DNA of 64,000 nt, taken from assembly GCA_045837725.1 (NCBI GenBank), contig JBEWZL010000166.1:310001-374000 (forward strand), given 5' to 3'. The stretch comes from Vermamoeba vermiformis (Eukaryota; Tubulinea; Echinamoebida). Under the pieces are notes generated by a model. The model saw nothing but the letters and a program-made list of their open reading frames with translations. It searched no databases and was not told the DNA's origin. Each line of letters opens with the position of its first letter. Positions within the stretch are counted from its first letter, which is position 1. Of this stretch, positions 24,240 to 35,594 are shown in pieces. Position numbers and translations under genes: made by a program.

Positions 24240-24981
24240 TTACAGCTCAGAAAAGTAGAGATACTTGGTCTTCAAAATACCTTCTACTTCAATTCGAGTC
24301 CTGTCAAACAAATGTGCATCGAGTTCTTTTGTTTTGAGTGCTTCTTCGATCTTTTTCAGTTGGATCAGTGAGATGTACAGCAAGGGCTCGACTGAACCAG
24401 TGCCCAAATATTTGTCGCAAATAGCTCGTGCAGCTTCTACTTGAGCGTCTTTATCTTCCCAGTTTGTCGTCTCGTAGTTGATCACATCTCTGTAAAACCA
24501 TAGATTTTCTTGGGCATACTCTTGTGTCAAGAAGGTTTCGAACTCTTTGTACAGTCGTTGGTCGTTGCACACGTCGTTGAAGCGACCACGTTTTTCGAGA
24601 GCTTCCTGCTTGCCCTTTCCCTTATTTGAATCTCGTCCACCCCTGATAAATTTTCGCAACGTTAGTAAGATACTCGAGTGAAGTTATGTTAGGTATTGAG
24701 CTTCATGACTTACTTTGAAAAGCACATCTCGGAGTATTGTAGATGTATTTAGTGACGTGAAGCCGGCTTCAATTCGAATTTACGAATACTGAAGCGATCC
24801 GTGGTCGTAACAACAAAATGGTTTCAAAAAATGCAATACCCTGACGGACCTTTTTATGTTCGGGTAATGCGTTAATAAATCGTTTTGTGTTCTTGGCGTG
24901 CACCGTTGTGTTTAAATACAAAATTTCATCTCCCGTAGATTTGACCCAACTTTTTTTTTGCTCGTCAAAATTTACTTCCAT
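24240..24981 (-). CDS. RGS-domain protein
   Basis: The last exon (24240 to about 24640) encodes a regulator-of-G-protein-signalling domain: FNDVCNDQRLYKEFETFLTQ, EYAQENLWFYRDVINYE, AICDKYLGTGS and LFDRTRIEVEGILK follow the helices of the RGS fold, with the conserved EEFS-EN-L-FW pattern (here EYAQENLWFY). RGS domains speed GTP hydrolysis by G-alpha, and a G-alpha gene lies 17 kb away. Upstream exons probably start at the ATG at 24979-24981 (MEVNFDEQKKSWVK) and include GFTSLNTSTILRDVLFK. The join I can draw into the RGS exon is off by one base, so the N-terminus is provisional. The start is only about 70 bp from that of the divergent subtilisin gene. Confidence 0.78.
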
Positions 24982-25049
24982 ATTAGGAATTGGGAGCACA
25001 AACTAGAATTGTTGGATTTTTGACCGCGTATTTCATTGTTGATGCTCTA

Positions 25050-28000
25050 ATGAAGGTCTACTATACTTTGTACATATTTTTGTTTTGTTTTTTCTTGTTT
25101 GGCCAATGTAGCCATGTGGATGCCGTTACGAATACTGAAACAACGCACGCAAAGTTTTCAAGAGCCTTAGAGCATCTTATATCAACATCTGCGATTGGTT
25201 CAGAGAATCTCAAGAAGCGTTCGCAACTCGCGACTGACAGTGACAAGATTTGGATTTTCTTTGATTCCAAACTTCCTGATGGAACGCCTCCGGAATATCG
25301 CAACAAAGCATTATCCGATTTTAGAAATAATTATTTGACGAGTCGTGCTGCGAAAAGAAGAGCCAAGACGAATGCGGAAATATTAGACGATAATGATCTT
25401 CCAATATTCCCTTCATACCTCAGCGCCCTCAACCAAATTAAAGGATTGCAAATTCGATCGAAGTCAAATTGGTTAAATGCAGTATCTATTAATGTGACTG
25501 GCCCAGAGGTGTTGGAGCAGATTGCAGTCTTGCCCTTTGTCACTTTTATCGACCGCGTTGGCCAATTTAAACGTACTGTCGAATATAGTGAAGATATCGA
25601 AGCTGGTCATATTAATAATGACGATAAACGAGATGGTAAGTTAGTATAAAATAGCTCAAAAATTAATCAGATCCGCGTATGAGTCTGTCATCATACATAC
25701 GCTAACTGAATATTCTTAGTACACCAGTCAATTGGACTCGATTATGGCGATTCAAGGCCACAGCTAGACTTGGTTAAAGTCCCCGAAGCTCATCTGAGGA
25801 ATTTGACGGGGAAAGGAGTTGTCGTTATGATTATGGACAGTGGCTTTTATAAGGACCATGAATGCTTCCAAGACGCTGACATCATCGCTGAATGGGACTT
25901 TGTACAAGGTACGCAAAATTTGAAGCCTTACTAAGCGGAATTGAAATACGTACGGCATCCTGATCCAAAAACTCCGTTACACGAACTTAGACATGCTTAT
26001 GTATTCATATGACTTATATGGTGGTATTATAGAGGACGATAATGTTCAAGATAGAGACGGTGAAGGCCGAATGAGCCACGGAACTCAAGCTTGGTCGAAC
26101 ATGGGCGGCAGATGTCCCGGTACGTAACTTGAACCGATGCAGATAGCCATGTATTCATATTATATGAATAATAAGAGGGTCGTTGAAAGATTTACTTTGC
26201 CGGTCTACGAATTATAGATTCTAGTCTGATCCGTTCGATGAAATCAAAAGTTGAAAAATTATCGAGTTTTTCGTAATTTTGTTTTTAAGAATGTCGTTCA
26301 CATAATTTGTTAGTTTTGAATGAATATTCGTATCTTATATTATTTACGTTAGGTCACTTGTACGGCCCTGCTTATGAAGCAAGCTTTATTTTAGCCAAAA
26401 CTGAGGACATCCGCGTTGAAAATGTTGTGGAGGAAGATAGTAAGTAGAGTAACTTTAGAATCTTTGAAAGATATGATTTATTATCGACATTATCATAACA
26501 CAAATCTTACAACGCAAAGGCTGTTTAGAGGGATCCGGTGTGTATCGCACAGTTTCCGACAGCTTTTATTAATCTCTGATGATTGCGTTTTATTTACCGA
26601 TTAATTATATTATTATAGATGACGCTATTATTATAATTCGCCGTTCTATAATTACCACTTACTTAATGAAGGCAATCTTTAGATTGTTATGAAATTCTCT
26701 ATTAATTTGTAATTTCTCGCTTTAACGTGCCATCAGGTCAAAATTAACTATTATTCAAAAAAATCTTACTAATATACTAATTTACTATAGATTTTGTCGC
26801 TGCAATTGAATGGGGAGAAAGATTGGGCGCGGATGTGGTCAGCGCATCTCTTGGATACGATCAGTGGTATACTTGGAGTGATCTAAATGGTAATTATATT
26901 ATACCAGTATCTTATACTTTCAGGATTCATAAAATTTATTCGATTTACCTGCTCGTGATCTAAGGCTTTATGACTTTTCATTAATTTGAATTCAATCGAT
27001 TTAAATTTGAGCTCTTACACTCCCAATTTAATAAACTATAGTTGATATGCCCTAGTGACTCATAATATCGATATTTAGGCGTCAAGGCAGTGACTACAAG
27101 AGGAGTTAACATTGCCACTAAAAAAGGCCTTGTAGTGGTTGTGGCGCAAGGAAATTCGGGTAGTGGAAACAAAGTAAGTACTGTAGGTCATTTATATATC
27201 AGTATTGCCTATTTTTAAAGGCGAGGTAACGGTTTTGAGTACATCCAAACCCTTGCATAAATTTCAGCAATTCTTTATTCTTCCGTTTAAGTTAATATTC
27301 CCGATGATATTAGCATATTAGACAATAGGGAATATTAGTGCTTAATAAGCATCGCGCAGTGGATTGTACCCACTAGATCGTGAAATCTTAATTTTTCCGG
27401 CGCTGCTTTTAACTTGCAGATACTAATTATAACCAGCAATCAAAAGCTTATATTCTTTTTTTTAAATATCACGCAGTTATATTTAGTTTGTGACACTCGT
27501 CATCAAAATAGCATTAATTAATTTTGATAGATCCGCTGTGCACAAATGATGTGAGCGTATCCTGTGCACAAAATATTCGAGCTTTATCACGAGATACAAG
27601 TCGAATATTAATAGATAGATATCGATATTAATATCATTACTAGCACTCATATTCAGACCTTCTTTATCATTCATGATTGCTAATTTGCTTTGCATGATTT
27701 TTACGTGTGTTCGGTGGATCTTGCAAGATCCTCCGAAACACATCCAAATATACCTCTGTACTAATAACTGTGTCTTATTATAGGTCATGCCAGTACCTGC
27801 TGATGCATACCATGCAGTGGCGGTTGGTGCTGTCAATACCGGTGGAGATCTAGCGTCATTTAGCTCACTCGGACCCACATTTGACGGTACGTGCAGATCA
27901 GCTCCAGTGTTTTGTTTTGGTCACACAATATTAGCGTATAATATCGTTGAGATCTATAATATGCACACTAATCGTATTATCGAATAATCGATCACTGTTC

Positions 28001-29032
28001 GTAATGCGGGTGTGACAAAGTGATGCGGAGAGCGGGATCTAATCCAAAATTTTCACGCAGGTCGCATCAAGCCAGAAGTTGTAGCTCCAGGTGTTAGTAA
28101 TGTCGTGGCCTCTATTAACTCGCCGGAATCGTATAGCCGTAATAGCGGTACTTCATTCGCCACACCAATTGTTGCTGGAATTGCAGCGCTGATCGTGCAA
28201 GCACATCCAGACTGGACCAACTACATGGTACGTAATATCATATATTCTTATTATGTTGCAATGATACAGATCTATTTTGATTATGATCTTGTGCATCTCA
28301 TCCGGAGACGCATTTTGACACTTTGATTTTGACACTAGTCTATTTGTGACAGATCCGTGAAGCCCTAATGAAGAGCGCATCGCACAGCAGCACACCTGAT
28401 GTGAGGAGAGGTTGGGGTGTGGTCAACACGATTGCTGCCATTGACTACTCGTTCAGTGACAAAGGTATGAAATGTCATTGGATCTACTTGTCGGATTCCA
28501 TTCCGGTCTAACCGTGCTATTTCATTGTTAGCTTGTCTCGAGGGCTATTGCAAGTCATGTGACGCAGCACTTGGATGTGATTGCAAGGGTGATTTGTACA
28601 ACTTTTTCTGTGACGCACAACGCGTTGATTGTCGCTCGTTCTGTGAAGGCACGTGTGGCGATGACAATATTTGCAGATGCAGCAATAGAGTCGGTCGATG
28701 CGTTGTGAGTAAGTGTCACGTGATTTATTTGTCAGATCCACGCTCGAAACTGACCTTATGGCCCCATAGACATGCAAAGTAGCTGGCAGTGTCCGATCGA
28801 TTGGTTCAATGCAGGTGATGGCGTGTGTCACTGCGAGTGCGGCGCTGAAGATCCAGACTGCAAAAATCAAACATCGATTCACATGACCGTGCAACGAATG
28901 TACGGCTGTTCCGCAGGTCAGATCTGCAGTGCCGGTCATTGTGCGATCGCGAGCAATATGTCTAGTGTTGCTGTACGCACCTCAGTCTTGTGGGTTTTCT
29001 TTGCTTGGCTATTAGCCGCAGTATTAATGTAG
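25050..29032 (+). CDS. Secreted subtilisin-like serine protease (S8), membrane-anchored
   Basis: Eleven exons (25050-25635, 25720-25908, 26033-26119, 26353-26439, 26791-26889, 27079-27173, 27784-27886, 28061-28227, 28353-28464, 28532-28708, 28770-29032) join without frame conflict to 654 residues. A signal peptide (MKVYYTLYIFLFCFFLFGQC) is followed by a prodomain of about 170 residues. The catalytic domain has Asp near 235 (VVVMIMDSG), His near 274 (MSHGTQ), oxyanion Asn near 375 (AQGNSGSGN) and Ser near 447 (NSGTSFATPIVAG), all intact. A Cys-rich module with many CxC and CxxC spacings follows. The C-terminus is hydrophobic (VLWVFFAWLLAAVLM) and fits a GPI signal or membrane anchor. The likely role is an extracellular or digestive-vacuole protease. 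Introns are long for this window (up to 610 nt). Confidence 0.92.
27710..27737. repeat. 28-nt near-perfect palindrome in subtilisin intron
   Basis: The sequence TTCGG(T/A)GGATCTTGCAAGATCC(T/A)CCGAA is self-complementary but for one pair. Its centre is GGATCTTGCAAGATCC. It lies about 45 nt before the 3' splice site of the 610-nt intron 27174-27783 and could form a strong hairpin or a dimeric protein site. Confidence 0.7.
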
Positions 29033-29123
29033 ATAGAAATCGCTCATAGTGCATGAGCTATTCATGAAACAATAAAATATTCAGTGAAAAGAAGAACAGT
29101 GCTTTAATACGGAGTACTGATGA

Positions 29124-30496
29124 TCAATCGCTCCCGAAGTCCCTTCTGAATTCTGCTAACAGATCGAGTTCTTGTTGCGTGATCGAAGGCTTGATTTGGG
29201 TGAGAGCTAATTCCAAGTGTCGCTGCGATAATAATAGTCAGATAAGTGTATTAATGATAGATATGCCTAGTGTTTTACGTTTGTAATTTTGGGCACCAAC
29301 AACTTGTCTTGCGGTACATCGTTCAATTGCATGGGAGATCTCCCATTTGCGTCACCCGGAGAACACGGTGTGTAGTACTCTTTAACGTTGTTTGTGCCTT
29401 CTTCGAGTTGATCTGAAACGAGCTTGAAGTGCGTGGCATCCAACAACTATTTGGCACCGTTAAAAATTAGCCGGTTGGACCCCTTGACTTTTGATACTTA
29501 CAGTTCTGCAAATATTCATCGAAGCTTCGCGTACGAGGAGGGAAATTTCATTAGGACTGTAGTTGATGGTAGAATGACCTAATTTGGTAAAGTCTTCTTC
29601 AGTGAGATCGTTCGGCAGTGTCACCAAGTATTGCTTCAACAATGTGACACGCGTGTCAAGGTCAGGTAAATCGACCCATAGCCGTTGTTCAAATCGTCGT
29701 CGGACAGCGGGACATATGTTCCATGGCACGTCGCTGGCTGCTATAATATATACACCTTCCTTGCGTCGGTGAAAATGAACGAGAAATTGCACTTTGGCCC
29801 GGTTGTCAGGAACGGAACTTACTCCGTCGATTGATTCGATTTCATCAATGAATAGTATCGCCGGAGTATGGTCGTTAGCTCGAGTAAAGAAGTCTCGCAG
29901 CTTTCGCACTGCGTTTGCTTCTTTGGTGTACAGATCTGAACATTTAAGCGAAAAATAAGTGGCTTTGGCTTCAGACGCAATAACTTTTGCTAGCATGGAT
30001 TTATCTACGCCACGAGGCTTTAGAAATGTTAGAATTACGTTTAGAACTTAAAAAATAAGGAACTTACACCGTATAAGAGCGCTGCTCTGGGTAACCGATA
30101 TCTTCCAGTAAAGAGAAGAGGAAATTTAATGGGCAACAGGAAGTTCTCCATTAATCTATCTTTAACTTCTTTTGTACAATAGACTTCGCTCCATTGCACG
30201 TCTGGATAATATTGTAGATTTTCTAAATTGCGAAAATGGTCGATATTAATACTTTTAATTATTTTAGGCATCAGCTTACTTTTATAATGATATCTACAGG
30301 ATTTTCTGGCGTCATAATCAATATATTTGATTTTTTTGGCGTCCGATCTGCGTCTCCAAAAGTTGTCATTCGACAAAACCGTCCAAAATGCTTTGGCAGT
30401 TCTAGGAAGTATTTCTAGCAACGATTTATCATCACAAAACTCGCATATGAGTTCAATTAACTCCAAAGGAAGCGTTTGTTTGTGGTCGATCTCCAT
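29124..30496 (-). CDS. F-box - Vps4-like AAA ATPase fusion (copy 1)
   Basis: The start is at 30494-30496. The N-terminus is an F-box-like motif (LPLELIELICEFCDD..., then FWRRRSDAKK). From VQWSEVYCTKEVKDRL on, the protein follows Vps4/katanin-type AAA ATPases: FPLLFTGRYRLPRAALLYG, a Walker A region split by an intron, Walker B ILFIDEIES, an Arg-finger segment RRRFEQR, and the Vps4 tail ATHFK...TPCSPGD with a C-terminal RRDFG. Walker A reads GPRGVDKS, not GPPGTGKS: the second Gly is Asp but Lys-Ser is kept, so ATP binding may be impaired. Vps4 normally disassembles ESCRT-III. An F-box would instead point to SCF ubiquitin ligases, so this may be a repurposed AAA module. The next gene upstream is a tandem paralogue. 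Confidence 0.85.
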
Positions 30497-30564
30497 GACA
30501 CTTCAATCAAATTCGTTTTTCAAGCCGGGGACGCTTTTCTGGGAATGATTTTTATGCTACCAAG

Positions 30565-31962
30565 CTACTTTACAAAGTTTTCGGTGAACTCTTCAAACTT
30601 GGCTAATTCTTCTGGCGTAACTGTTGGTTTGACAGTATTAAGGGCCAGTTCAAAGTGCCTCTGTTAAAAATAAATATAATTCTCAATCGCTGAGTGCTTT
30701 CAATGAAAATAGAACGGACCTTTGTCATTTTAGGAACAAGTATCTTTGACGACGGAATGTCTTGCAATTTCATTGGAACCGGATCTGCTTCGTCAGCCGG
30801 GCACGGTGTTAAAAATTCAACGAGTTCTTCTGGATTTCCTTGTTTTTGAATTCTTTTAACGTATTTATAGTGCGTTGCAGCGGAGAACTGGCAATAGAAT
30901 TGAGTACAGATATTTTTTTGGAGTGGTGACTTGTGACACTTACGTCTTTAAGAGATATCATCGAAACCTCTCGGACAAGCATCGAAATATCATCGGAGCT
31001 GTAGTCCTTCGTAAAGTGGCCTAAATCTTTGACGTCATCTTCCGTGAGATCGTTGGGCAGTGTCGCCAAATGTTGTTTCAACATTTTGACACGCGTGTCA
31101 AGGTCAGGTAAACCGACCAATAGTCGTCGTTCAAATCGCTTTCTGGCACATTGGAACGAGCTTCCATGGCTTGTCGGTGGCGGCTACGACATAAATACCT
31201 TCTCTATGCATATCACATTGAACTATGAACTCCGTTTTAATTCGTCGATGTGACTCACTTTCACCATCAGGATGTCCATCGAGCAAGTCAATATCTTCAA
31301 AGTATAATATCGATGGTCCGTGTAGTTTTGCGTTTGTAAATACATCTCGTATTTTTCGTTCTGCATCTCCTTCCCACATGCTGAAGAGGGTTGAACACGA
31401 TTTTGAAAATAATGGAATTTTGGCCTCTGACGCTAGTGCTTTGACGAGCATATTTTTTTCTGGTCCTGTTGGCTGCATAGTGCATTAATTAATTAGCCTC
31501 GTGGGTTAGAACTTCGGTTTTTTTCTTACCCCGTACAAAAGTACTCGGAAGGGCAGTCTGGACGTCGTAAATAGTGATGGAAACTTGATAGGGAGGAGCA
31601 CGCATTCTCGTAATTGAAGTTTGACCTCGTCGTGGCCGATAATCTCGCTCCATTGCGCGTCTGGGTAATATTCGAGATTTTCTAATTTCGAATAATAGTT
31701 ATTTTAAAATAATTTTCGAGTTTATGGCACGCTTACTTTGGTAATTATACCTTATTGATTTATTAGCATCTTCTTTAATAAATTTAATATTTTTGGCGTC
31801 AGATCTTCTCTTCCAAAAATTGTCACTCGAAGTAATCTTCCAAAATACGTTGGCGACTTGAGGTAGGCTAACTAACAGTGCTATGTCGTCACAATACTCG
31901 CATATGGCTTCTATCAACTCTAAAGGAAATGATCCAAAGCTCGCAATGTGGTCTTTCTCCAT
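30565..31962 (-). CDS. F-box - Vps4-like AAA fusion (copy 2, degenerate)
   Basis: A tandem paralogue of the preceding gene, same strand, separated by 68 bp. The start is at the ATG at 31960-31962 (MEKDHIASFG). The F-box-like part is FPLELIEAICEYCDDIALL...FWKRRSDAKN. The AAA part keeps the order of copy 1 but has lost more: Walker A is GPTGPEKN (no Ser/Thr after Lys), Walker B reads ILYFEDID with the DE pair inverted, and the reading frame is offset by one base near 31140-31150, ahead of RKRFERR. The Vps4-type end (ATHYK...TPCPADE, FEEFTENF) is still recognisable. It is either a pseudo-ATPase whose single frame break is a sequence error, or a decaying duplicate. The 3' half, after the break, remains similar to copy 1 (DLDTRVKMLKQHLATLPNDLTE). 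Confidence 0.7.
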
Positions 31963-32474
31963 CACGATCAAAAAAACAAAAACTGCCGCAGTTCTTATGA
32001 ATAAAACAACTTCGATTAGTTATTAAAACAAGCGACAAAACAAAAGATTCTGTTCATCGTCGTAAGGCTCGCAGAAGTTTGGTCTGACAAGACAGTCTGC
32101 TTTTGACATGTGCCAAATGATGATACCGGCAGCAAACATAGTACATTGAACTTGACCAATGCAACCTCATCGGGGCGCTAGCTAGACACTTGAAGCTGTG
32201 GTGATCAGAGAACGAGTGATTGACAAAATAGGAATTTGCTCAAATTCGCGTAAATTCTGGAAACAAACTATACCACGAGTACAATTCACCGGCGCGTCTT
32301 ACCCAAAGACTCGCGAAATTTCAACTCCATTGCTCATCTACCCCGTAATTCACGAATAATTAAGTTTATTTGAACATCGCAACGTGGTTTCGAAGATAAA
32401 TAACCAGCAGCGTGCGATCATTTGAATCAACCAAAACAACAACACAACACAAAACCTCGTAATACTAATAAAAT
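31963..32474. promoter_or_regulatory. Divergent upstream region, AAA copy 2 / actin
   Basis: A 512-bp region between divergent genes, expected to hold the actin promoter. The sequence just before the actin ATG is A-rich (AACACAACACAAAAC.., then TAATAAAAT-ATG). I see no coding sequence. Confidence 0.5.
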
Positions 32475-33724
<1,250 letters not shown>

Positions 33725-33811
33725 ACGGCCAATCAGCACCCACCGACCTCTTGTTCATAGCATTTGTACATAGTTTGTAGTTAGTTTTATCTTAGATTTA
33801 ATACGTTTTGG

Positions 33812-35013
33812 CTATAAAACCAGCACTTCACTCTTCTTCAGATGCTTTACGCGTCTTTTCAAGGAAACTCTTTTATCAGTTTGAAATTTCTCGTCTAATG
33901 CTTTAGTGTCATCCATGTTAGGAATGATATTGTGGGCCAAAGCAACGATGGTTGCCAAGTGCCGCATGAGCTGCTGTCAAAAGTGACACGTGTCATTCGC
34001 TATTTCACTGCAAGCTGTTGACGTGCCACAACTTAGCCTTGTCGTTTAAGCTTTCTACCGTGGCAGTTGCCACAAGGCCAATGCTGAATAATGTGTCGGG
34101 CTTGTCGTAATTAGCTGAATAAAAAAAAGTAAGTTTTTTTGAAATTGAACGGATGTGGATCCTCCTGACCTTTTTCAACCACAAAGTCAAGTGTAATGAG
34201 ATATATGACACTGTCCGACTCTTTAACGACACTCATTAGACTAATATTGCTGACGATATTGCGACTCGCGTCCACGATATTAGGCTCGGTGCTGATCGAG
34301 CAATTTTGATTCCAATTCGCTAATAGTTCTTTGTACTGATTGAACGATTTGCTCCAGTTAATTCCTTGGTCTAGCCATGCCCTGGTAAAATAATATTTTT
34401 ATTAATTAATGTCTAAAAAATAAGCGGTACATCCGGCGCAATTTTTTTTTCAAAACCAAAAGATTTAGTTGATCATATTGAAATATATATTATAGTCATA
34501 ATATTGATCTTACTTCGGCAATGGCTTTGGTCGTTTCAATCCAGTAATCGTACTGACGCAATTGAATTTTCCGTTCTCGTTTCCTCGGCACCACACTATA
34601 ATATCGTTCTGCAATACAGCGCATTTGATTTTATCGTCGGTCAATATAAAAGGAGGCGTTTTTTTCAGCGTTACAAGCTGTGCAAAAGTCGTTTGGCGGA
34701 GCGTAATCCCATAAAAGGGAAATAATCGAATGCTATCTATTAAAAATTAACAATCTAGTATTTAATATTCATATTTTGTTGACTTACGTCGATAATATTG
34801 CTTCCAAGATTTATTTTCGGGTTTTAAGCTGAGATCAAGATTTTTTCTTGCGCATCTTCGTTTCCAAAAGCTTCCTTCATCGTTTAATATCCTTCTAAAT
34901 AGCTTTGATACTAAAGGCAATACCGTATACAATATCTTCTCTTCACACAAGTCGCAGATTAGCTCCCAAACTTCATTAGGCACGTTGGGCCAACCAAAGT
35001 CTTGAATCTCCAT
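33812..35013 (-). CDS. F-box protein
   Basis: The start is at 35011-35013 (MEIQDFGWPNVPNEVWELICDLC). Residues about 8-60 are an F-box-like motif ending in GSFWKRRCARKNLDL, the same arrangement as in the two F-box/AAA genes on the far side of actin (FWKRRSDAKN). The C-terminal part is unrelated to AAA proteins. It reads LFSIGLVATATVESLNDKAKLWH and HLATIVALAHNII and ends in a basic tail (KRRVKHLKKSEVLVL) with stop at 33812-33814. About five exons. One short intron (about 33970-34016) carries TGACACGTGTCA and has a weak donor (gtcaac). It is a probable SCF substrate adaptor whose substrate-binding part I do not recognise. Confidence 0.62.
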
Positions 35014-35594
35014 GTCTAATACTACTACGCTATCTATAATAAATATTGATTGGCGTCATTGATAGATTCGTGGTATTGTTTCCAATCAATTAAGTAAAAT
35101 CAAAAATGTTTACGTGGCACAGAGATTTAAAATGCCAACCTTATGATCATATTATTATAACAAAGCATAATATCAAGGCGTAAGACCTATATGCTGTAGA
35201 CAAAAAAAAAGGTGATTGAGCCCGAGTGCACCTAATTGAAAGCCGAACGAAACGAGTTGATGATATTTTCATAGGAGATTAGTTCGAGCTTCATACGGAT
35301 GCAGCCCAGAGTTGAGTAGGAGTTGAGTTGAGTAGGAGTTTTTAGGACTGCATCCTTATGGCGCACAAGTGGGCATTTGAGCACCTCGAAAGCAAGTTGG
35401 CGCGGATCTGGCGATTATAGCGAAAACAAATCAGCCCCGATTTCGTTATGGTAACAAAGACCTCAGATTTTGGTTTTGATCAGGTTGCTGCGTCACCATT
35501 ATCCCAGAATTTGATATTACAGCGAGATTTTCAGCAGTTTTCATCGAAATCTCAGTGAAATCGCCGGTTGGACCTTGATTTTAGTTAGCTTATT
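35014..35594. other. Intergenic region with an inverted repeat
   Basis: Region between the F-box gene start and the dihydroxyacetone kinase stop. It contains the inverted repeat described separately at 35292-35360. No open frame of note. Confidence 0.4.
35292..35360. repeat. Inverted repeat with internal direct repeats
   Basis: Arms CATACGGATGCAG (35292-35304) and CTGCATCCTTATG (35348-35360) are complementary at 12 of 13 positions. The 43-nt interior holds three tandem-like GAGTTGAGTAGGA units. It could be a hairpin RNA or a small non-autonomous element. I see no target-site duplication. Confidence 0.55.
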
